Shown here one piece after another: positions 57,925 through 64,000 of a stretch of DNA of 64,000 nucleotides. A model generated the notes under the pieces. It saw only the letters and a list, made by a program, of their open reading frames with translations, did no database searches and had not been told where the DNA came from. The stretch comes from Phytohabitans houttuyneae (GTDB lineage: Bacteria; Actinomycetota; Actinomycetes; Mycobacteriales; Micromonosporaceae). Numbering within the stretch: position 1 is the first letter of the stretch; the number at the start of each line of letters is the position of its first letter. Where the stretch lies: the NCBI RefSeq assembly GCF_011764425.1, contig NZ_BLPF01000001.1:2409001-2473000 (forward strand), read 5' to 3'. The position numbers and the translations under genes are program-made.

Positions 57925-60734
57925 GTGAGGGTCCAAGTCCTTGGTCCGATCCGGGTGTGGCTCGGACCCGATCCCGTCAAGCTCGGCCCTCCTGGACAGC
58001 GGGCGGTGCTGGGACTACTGGCCCTGGCCGTGGGGCAGCCGCTGTCCCGGGCGAGTTGGTCGACGCGTTGTGGGGCAGCCGGCCGCCGCCCACCGCCGTC
58101 AACATGCTGCACAGCCGCGTGAAGCATCTGCGACGGCTGCTGGAACCGCAGCGGCGCCGGTTCGCCGGCAGCGAGATCCTGCCCGCGGTCGGTGACGGGT
58201 ACGCGCTGGGGCTGCCCGCGGATCGGGTCGACCTTTCCAGCTTCCGGGATCTGGCCGACGCGGCGGCGGTGGCCCACGGCGAGCGAAACCCGCGGCAGGC
58301 GGCGGACCTGCTCGGCCGAGCGCTGCGGCTGTGGCAGGGGCCGCCGCTGGCCGATCTTCCACTGCTGGCCGGCCATCCCAAGGTGGTCGCGTTGATCGAG
58401 CAGCACCGCACCGTGGTCGCCCGCTACGGCGAGTCGTTGATCGAGGCCGGCGACCCGGCGGCGGCGGTGCCGGTACTGGAGCAGGCCGTCGCCGCGCATC
58501 CCTTGGACGAGACCACGTGCGCGCTGCTGGTTCGCGCCTGCCATGCCGCCGGCCGGCGTGGCCAGGCCTTCGCCGTCTACCACGAGACGCGGCGGCGCCT
58601 GGCCGAGCAGCTGGGTGTCGATCCCGCACCACAGCTCGCGGCGGCACATGAGGCCCTTCTCCAGGACGATGGACGCTCGAACGCCGCGCTGAAGACCGCG
58701 GTGCCCACCGCGCCGCGACCCAGTCCCGCCCAGCTTCCGGCCGACCTCGCCGCGTTCACCGGCCGGACCGACTCCCTGCGCCAGCTCGACGACCTCCTGC
58801 CCGGCGACACCGCGGTGGCATCGGTCGGAGCCGTGTCGGGCGCCGCCGGCGTCGGCAAGACCACGTTGGTGGTGCACTGGGCGCACCGCGTCCAGGACCG
58901 GTTTCCGGACGGGCAGCTGTATGTGAACCTGCACGGTTTCGCCCCCGGCGCGGCGGCGACGAGCCCTGAGGAGGCGCTGCGCGGCTTCCTCGACGCGCTG
59001 CGGGTGCCGGCGACACAGATCCCGCGGGACCTGCCGGCCCAGGCCGCCCTGTACCGCAGCCTGCTGGCCGGCAAGCGGATGCTGGTCGTGCTGGACAACG
59101 CCCGCGACGCCGAGCAGGTCCGCCCGCTGCTGCCCGGCGCGCCCGGCTGTCTGGTGGTGGTGACCAGCCGCAACCGGCTGGCCAGCCTCGTCGCGGTGGA
59201 AGGCGCTCGTCCGCTCCCGCTGGACCTGCTGACGGTCGGCGAGGCACGCCAGTTTCTGACCCGCCGCCTCGGGCGGCGGCGGATCGACGGTGAACCCGAG
59301 GCGGTGGACGCGATCATCTCCGCGTGCGCGCGGCTGCCGCTCGCGCTTGCCGTGGTGGCCGCCCGCGCGGCGACCCATCCGCACTTTTCCCTCACCGCGC
59401 TGGCCGGCCAGCTCCGCGGCCCCGCTGGCGGCCTCGACGCGTTGGCCGGCGAGGACGCGGTCACCGACGTCCGGACGGTGTTCTCCTGGTCGTACGACGC
59501 CCTGTCACAGGACGCGCGCCGGCTGCTGCGGTTGCTGGGCGCCCATCCCGGTCCGGAGATCGCGACGGCCGCCGCCGCAAGCCTCGCCGGCGCGCCGGTG
59601 GAGTCGGTGCGACCGCTGCTGACCGAGCTGACCCGCCTGAGCCTGGTCAACGAACCGGTACCGGGCCGGTACAGCTTCCACGATCTGCTCCGTGCCTACG
59701 CGGTCGAGCTGGCACACGCTCACGACGCCCAGCCGGAGCGGCACGACGCGCAGCGCCGGATGTTCGACCACTACCTGCACACGAGTCACGACGCGACGGC
59801 GCTGCTCTATCCCCACCCTGCCCGGGTCACCCCGGCGCCGGCCCACCCCGGCGTGACCATCGAACCGCTGAACGACCGTCCTCAGGCGTTGGCCTGGGTG
59901 ACCACCGAACTTCCCGTGCTGCTCAACACGGTCACCGCCGCCGCGGACGCCGGCTTCACCACCTACTGCTGGCAGCTCGTGGTGACCCTCGCGGAGTACC
60001 TCGAAGGGTGGGCACGCTGGCACGACTGGGCCGATGCCGTTAGCACCGCCCTGCGCGCCGCGCGCGAACACGCCGATCTCGTCGGGCAGGCCAACGCACA
60101 TTGGTGCCTGGCCAACGCGCGCTTCTTCCTTGGCAGCCAGCACGATGCTGACACGCACGTCGAGCGTGCCCTCGAACTCTTCACCCAACTCGACGACCAG
60201 GCCGGACTTGCCCGCACCCACCACAGCGCCAGCGCCTTGACCTGCGACCCGCAGACCGCCCTGCGCCACGCCCGGCAGGCGCTCACCCTTTACCGAGCCG
60301 CCGGCAACCGCTCCGGACAAGCCCACGCGCTGAACAACGCCTGCCAGGCCCAACTCTTCATCGGCGCCCATGACGAGGCTCTCCGGCACGGCGAGCAGGC
60401 GCTGACCATCTTTCAGGAGACCGGCAACACGAACAGCGAAGCGTACACATGGGACACGCTCGGCACGCTCCACCAGGTCCGAGGCGACCACCAACAGGCG
60501 ATCACCTGCTTTCACAACGCTCTCGCCCTGCTACGCGACATCGGTGAACGCGTCGTCGAAGCCGGTGTCCTCTGCCGGCTCGGCGCGCTGCACGTCGGCC
60601 TTGACAACCTCGCCGCCGCCCGCGATGCGTGGCACCGGGCACTGAGCATCTACGACAAGCTCGGCCCGCCGGACGCGGCCAGCGGCCTCCGCGCTCGCCT
60701 TGACGGCCTCGACCAGTCGCCGGCCAGTCGCTGA
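57925..60734 (+). CDS. SARP/AfsR-type regulator: BTAD-NB-ARC-TPR, frameshifted near N-terminus
   Basis: About 936 residues if repaired. The DNA-binding winged helix starts MRVQVLGPIRVWLG at GTG 57925, with GGGAG upstream. The frame breaks after QPLSRA near 58050; one added G gives LSRAELVDALWGSRPPP. The bacterial transcriptional activation domain follows (to about 260), then an ATPase with GAAGVGKTTLVVHWA and LLVVLDN-like walker stretches, and TPR repeats near the C-terminus (ALNNACQAQLF, AYTWDTLGTLHQVRGD). Large SARPs activate antibiotic clusters; this one lies 20 kb from the NRPS/PKS genes with none of its own beside it. Confidence 0.87.
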
Positions 60735-60792
60735 CCAGTCGGGTCTCTCATGCTTTCGCCACGACTCTCTTCGTCCTATGGAGGTCCCGTTG

Positions 60793-62322
60793 ATGATGGA
60801 CTCCGCAGCGACGCCGTGGTGGCGGCTCGGACGGTTCGCTGCCTGCTCGGTGCTGGTCGCCGCCACCACGGCGGTGGTGACACCCGCGCCCGCGGCCGCT
60901 GGTGGCCGGTTTCCGCCGGGGGCGGCCGGCGTCGGCGATCCCTACTTCCCGACGTACGGCAACGGCGGCTACGACGTCGCGCACTACGACCTCGACATCC
61001 GGTACGCGCCGAGCACAGACCTGCTGACCGGGCGCGCGGTGATCCGGGCGCGCGCCACCGCAAACCTGTCCAGCTTCAACCTCGATTTCGTCGGGCTCAC
61101 GATCGACGGTCTGTTTGTCGACGGGCGGCCGGCGGCCTACTCCCGGGCGGGGCAGGAGCTGACCATCCAGCGCACCCTGCGCGAAGGATCGGTCTTCACC
61201 GTCGACGTGCGCTACCACGGCGTGCCCGAGCCCTTCCCCATCCAGTTTCCGGTCCGCGCATGGCCATCGGGGTTCCTGCACACCGACGACGGCGCGGTGG
61301 TGGCTGGGTTTCCGGAGGTCGCCGCGAGCTGGTACCCGGTAAACGACCACCCCATCGACAAGGCGAGCTACTCGTTCGCGATCACGGTGCCGGCCGGGCT
61401 GGAGGCGATCGCGAACGGCGTGCCGCGCGGGCAGACCAGCCGGGCCGGCTGGACGACGTGGCGGTGGGAGCAGCGCACGCCGATGATCAGCTATCTGGCG
61501 ACGGCCGCGATCGGTGAGTTCGACGTGCGGACCACGTGGCGAGAGGGCCGGCCGACGGTGATCGCCATCGATCCGGACCTGCCACCGGGCTTCGCGGACG
61601 ACGCCGTGGCGCGCACCGACGAGATCACCGACTTCTTCGCCGGCTACTTCGGCCCGTACCCCTTCGAGGCCAACGGCGCGATCGTGGACGACTTCCCCGA
61701 CCTTGTGTTCTCCCTTGAGCTCCAGACCCGGCCGATCTACTCGCTGGACCAGTTCGACCAGGGAGCGACAACCCGCGAGACGTACGTCGTCGCGCACGAG
61801 ATCGCCCACCAGTGGTTCGGCGACAGCGTGGGGCTGCGCCAATGGGACGACATCTGGCTCAACGAGGGCTTCGCGACGTACGCGGCGGACTACCTGTGGA
61901 GAGAGCACCTGGGCGAGGGCACCGCGCAGGAGGTCTTCGACTTCTTCTACGCCGAGCCGCCGGACAGTCCGATCTGGACACCGCCGCCCGGCGATCCCGG
62001 CCCCGGCGACCTCGACCTGTTTGGCCCGTCAGTCAACTACCGCGGCGCGATGACGCTGCACGCGCTGCGGATGACCGTGGGCGAAGACGCGTTCTGGCGG
62101 ATCGTGCGCGCCTGGTACGCCGAGCAGCGCAACGGCAGCGGCTCCACCGGCGACTTCGCGGCACTCTCCGAGCGGATCTCCGGCCAGCAGCTCGAGGGGC
62201 TCTTCGAGGCGTGGCTGTTTACCGGAAGCAAGCCGCCGTACCCGCAGGGCGCCGCACCGGTCCCCTCGGTGCTCGTCAGCCCAGGACTTGGGCCTTTGCG
62301 GCGGCATACTCCTGGTCGGTGA
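60793..62322 (+). CDS. Secreted M1-family metallopeptidase
   Basis: 509 residues from ATG 60793 (MDSAATPWWRLGRF...), with GGAGG eight bases upstream. The signal peptide (AACSVLVAATTAVVTPAPAAA) is followed by the M1 N-terminal sheet and the zinc site VVAHEIAHQWFGD with the third ligand in LNEGFATYAAD. The usual substrate-binding GxMEN appears changed (FSLELQTRPI). It lacks the long C-terminal part of PepN. The last residues overlap the convergent SHOCT gene by 47 bp. Confidence 0.92.
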   Translation: MMDSAATPWWRLGRFAACSVLVAATTAVVTPAPAAAGGRFPPGAAGVGDPYFPTYGNGGYDVAHYDLDIRYAPSTDLLTGRAVIRARATANLSSFNLDFVGLTIDGLFVDGRPAAYSRAGQELTIQRTLREGSVFTVDVRYHGVPEPFPIQFPVRAWPSGFLHTDDGAVVAGFPEVAASWYPVNDHPIDKASYSFAITVPAGLEAIANGVPRGQTSRAGWTTWRWEQRTPMISYLATAAIGEFDVRTTWREGRPTVIAIDPDLPPGFADDAVARTDEITDFFAGYFGPYPFEANGAIVDDFPDLVFSLELQTRPIYSLDQFDQGATTRETYVVAHEIAHQWFGDSVGLRQWDDIWLNEGFATYAADYLWREHLGEGTAQEVFDFFYAEPPDSPIWTPPPGDPGPGDLDLFGPSVNYRGAMTLHALRMTVGEDAFWRIVRAWYAEQRNGSGSTGDFAALSERISGQQLEGLFEAWLFTGSKPPYPQGAAPVPSVLVSPGLGPLRRHTPGR

Positions 62323-62590
62323 GTGCGCCGCTGGCGTGCAGGTCGGCGAGCTGCTGGAGCTTGCCGGCCAGGTCTGAAGGGGCAGGCGGCGGTGCCGACT
62401 GCTGCGGCTGCCGCTGCTCGTGGGCCGCCTGCCGGGCAGCCTCCTCCTGGGCGGCCTGCTGCTGCCGCCGGCCCCGCCAGCCGTGGACCGCACCGGTGGT
62501 CGCGCTGGCGGTGCCGGCGATGACCGCGGTGCGGGCCATGGTGCCCAGCAGGCCAGGCCGGCCGCGCCGCACCATGGGACGTCCAAGCAT
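62276..62590 (-). CDS. Small SHOCT-domain protein
   Basis: 104 residues. A short hydrophobic segment (TMARTAVIAGTASATTGAV) is followed by a Gln/Ala/Arg-rich linker, and the C-terminal DLAGKLQQLADLHASGALTD is the SHOCT motif that mediates oligomer formation in many small actinobacterial proteins. It is followed 17 bp upstream by the gene ending at 62607, likely one operon. The exact role is unknown. Confidence 0.85.
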   Translation of the reverse strand: MLGRPMVRRGRPGLLGTMARTAVIAGTASATTGAVHGWRGRRQQQAAQEEAARQAAHEQRQPQQSAPPPAPSDLAGKLQQLADLHASGALTDQEYAAAKAQVLG

Positions 62591-62606
62591 GGATAACCTC
62601 CGATCG

Positions 62607-63047
62607 TCAGATGGCGGCGGCCTCGACGGCGCGGACGACAGCGCCAGGTATCCGTTCGGCGTAGGCCACCTGCCCGCCAGCCTCGGCGACGATCCGCCGC
62701 ACCTCGCTGGCCCAGGTGTTTTCCCACAACAGCACGCCGGCGGTCGTACCCGGCTCGAGCTCCTCGCCGATCTCCATCAGGTCGGACTCACCGATGAGCC
62801 CGTCGACGGCCTGCACGACCTGGTCCAACGCCTCGTACGTGTCTTCGCCGGCACGCTCACCAATCTCGAAGGTGATGACGGTGCCGTCGTCTTCCTTGCG
62901 TACAAAGGCGATGTCGATGATCCGGATAGTGCCGAACTCAGCCAACCGCCGCAGCTCCGGCGCGAGCCGGTCTCCCGGAACGTCGCCGGGAAACTGGACG
63001 ACCACCAGGTCCAGCGGCGCCCGCTCCACGACTTCTTCCCTGGTCAT
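62607..63047 (-). CDS. Small soluble protein of the DUF6325/DUF1269 type
   Basis: About 146 residues from ATG 63047 (MTREEVVERAPLDLVVVQFPG), with GGGAGG just upstream; the frame to 63077 is not needed. IRIIDIAFVRKEDDGTV and GTTAGVLLWENTWA match the small alpha/beta proteins often next to SHOCT genes in actinobacteria. No catalytic residues are apparent. It is likely cotranscribed with 62276-62590. Confidence 0.75.
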   Translation of the reverse strand: MTREEVVERAPLDLVVVQFPGDVPGDRLAPELRRLAEFGTIRIIDIAFVRKEDDGTVITFEIGERAGEDTYEALDQVVQAVDGLIGESDLMEIGEELEPGTTAGVLLWENTWASEVRRIVAEAGGQVAYAERIPGAVVRAVEAAAI

Positions 63048-63077
63048 CGCGCCTCCCAAAGCCGCGTTTCGGCCCAT

Positions 63078-63641
63078 TCTCCCGGGCGGGCTGCTCGTTT
63101 TGTTCGCTTTCGCGGTTTTCGGTGTTGCCTCCGGTCATTGGAGGCGCGCCGCATATCTCATCCGCGTTTTCGGTCCTCGGTCAGCGCCGACGGATCTTGT
63201 CCGGCACTCGCGGCTCTCATCCGCGCCTCCGGGGCGATGCCCGCTGTCCGCTGAGGTCATCACCGCCCTTCGGGTCGCGCCCCGGCACTGGCGGCTCTCA
63301 TGCCCGCCTTCCGGCCCCTGCCCCCGCGTCCGATCCACGCCTGCCGCTCCGGACTTCATCCCCGCCTCCCTATCCACGCCCGCCGCCCGCGGATTCCACC
63401 CACGCCTCCCCGGTCTTCGGTCGGCGCTGGCGGATCTCGTCCCGGTCTCCCCTCCCGGACCTCATCCACGCCGCCGGTCCACGCCCGCCGCCGGCGGACC
63501 TCATCCCCGCTCGTGGTCATCACCCGGCACCGGCGAACTCCGCCCGCGCTACGCGCCGCTTCGGTGAGCTGCTCCGGCATCCCGGCCGTCACCCCGTCCC
63601 GGCCCGCCCGGCGCTGCGAGATCGCAAAGGCGCCCTCCCGG
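63078..63641. other. Non-coding stretch with degenerate repeats
   Basis: No frame here has a believable protein or ribosome site. A motif like gcggacctcatccccgcc recurs with changes at about 63154, 63214, 63294, 63352, 63388, 63435, 63458, 63495 and 63538, at irregular spacing (23-80 bp). It may be the worn remains of a tandem array, or a low-complexity 3' region of the protease gene. Confidence 0.55.
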
Positions 63642-64000
63642 TCACCGCCCCGGGCTGGCAGAGGGCGAGGCGGAGGGCGAGGCGGTCGGATCCGGCGAAG
63701 GCGTGACGGAAGGCGAAGGCGAAGGTGTGGGCGACAACGACGGTGAGGGCGACGGCGGCGGGCCCGGTGTCGTCGGCGGGCAGATCGGGACCGCGTCGCC
63801 GATGTGGAGCAGCAGGTTCGGGCTGCCATCGAGAGGATCCCGGACGGCGCCCGGCGTCGCGGCGGCGATCACGGCTGCCGCAACCTCCGGCGGTGTGGCC
63901 TCGGGATGCTCGGCCAGGTAGAGGGCGGCGGCGCCGGTCACGTGCGGTGCCGCCATCGAGGTGCCGCTCAGGCTGCGGGTGGCGTCGTCGGAGGCGCCCC
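63642..64000 (-). CDS. Subtilisin-like (S8) serine peptidase, C-terminal part (5' end outside window)
   Basis: The frame enters from the right edge. [20 protein letters not shown] holds the catalytic Ser of the S8 family in GTSMAAP. After the end of the catalytic domain comes a Pro/Ser/Thr-rich tail ([18 protein letters not shown]) that stops at 63642 without a further domain. Such linkers often lead to a binding domain, so the tail may be cut short by a frame error, or may simply be a wall-spanning stalk. Asp and His of the triad are outside the window. Confidence 0.9.
   Translation of the reverse strand, partial: GASDDATRSLSGTSMAAPHVTGAAALYLAEHPEATPPEVAAAVIAAATPGAVRDPLDGSPNLLLHIGDAVPICPPTTPGPPPSPSPSLSPTPSPSPSVTPSPDPTASPSASPSASPGR

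Overview
The window looks like chromosomal DNA from a high-GC filamentous actinobacterium. Codons are strongly G/C-ending and GTG/TTG starts are common. A GNAT gene of the DUF4081 type lies near ispG-rseP-dxr, an arrangement known from Actinobacteria. Micromonosporaceae is a plausible family, but that is inference.

Positions 1-37.6 kb: a hybrid NRPS/PKS gene cluster. One long minus-strand transcription unit (37621 down to 13572) uses repeated ATGA/GTGA stop-start overlaps. Its order is GH30-like glycosidase, remnant of a condensation-domain gene, SAM methyltransferase, stand-alone condensation-like protein, two ABC exporter half-transporters, NRPS module (C-A-PCP), type II thioesterase, second C-A-PCP module, PKS (ACP-KS-AT-KR-DH-ACP), another thioesterase and third C-A-PCP module. 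Facing it are a P450, an acyl-AMP ligase and a carrier protein on the plus strand. A second minus-strand operon (10337 to 4719) carries two tandem carbamoyltransferases around a carrier protein, then a second ligase. The left end holds a third type II thioesterase, a free PCP-C protein, an SDR epimerase and a free PCP-TE protein. Inferred logic: ligase/ACP pairs load acyl or aminoacyl units, three modules with nearly the same A-domain pocket and one PKS module extend, carbamoyltransferases, methyltransferase and P450 decorate, TE releases and the ABC pair exports. The product cannot be named from the sequence.

Positions 37.7-49.7 kb: a UvrC/Cho-like GIY-YIG protein, two membrane proteins, the DUF4081 GNAT gene, then a block separating it from ispG-rseP-dxr. 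The block holds two tandem secreted GH53 galactanases under LacI-type operators, a small ORF, a PadR regulator, and a roughly 590-bp gene-poor segment bounded by inverted copies of an intergenic repeat.

Positions 49.7-53.3 kb: two decayed IS5-type transposase remnants around a tautomerase-like gene, an HxlR regulator, a DoxX-like protein, type I methionine aminopeptidase and a divergent XRE regulator with two identical operators. Positions 53.3-64 kb: MMPL transporter with divergent TetR, FAD oxidoreductase, SARP-type regulator, secreted M1 peptidase, small SHOCT and DUF-type proteins, a non-coding stretch with degenerate repeats, and the 3' part of a subtilisin-like protease.

A recurrent oddity is single-nucleotide frameshifts. 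At least thirteen sites, mostly a missing G or C, break otherwise convincing genes. Either the assembly has systematic indel errors or much of the cluster is decaying. Both carbamoyltransferase copies share one of these breaks at the same position.
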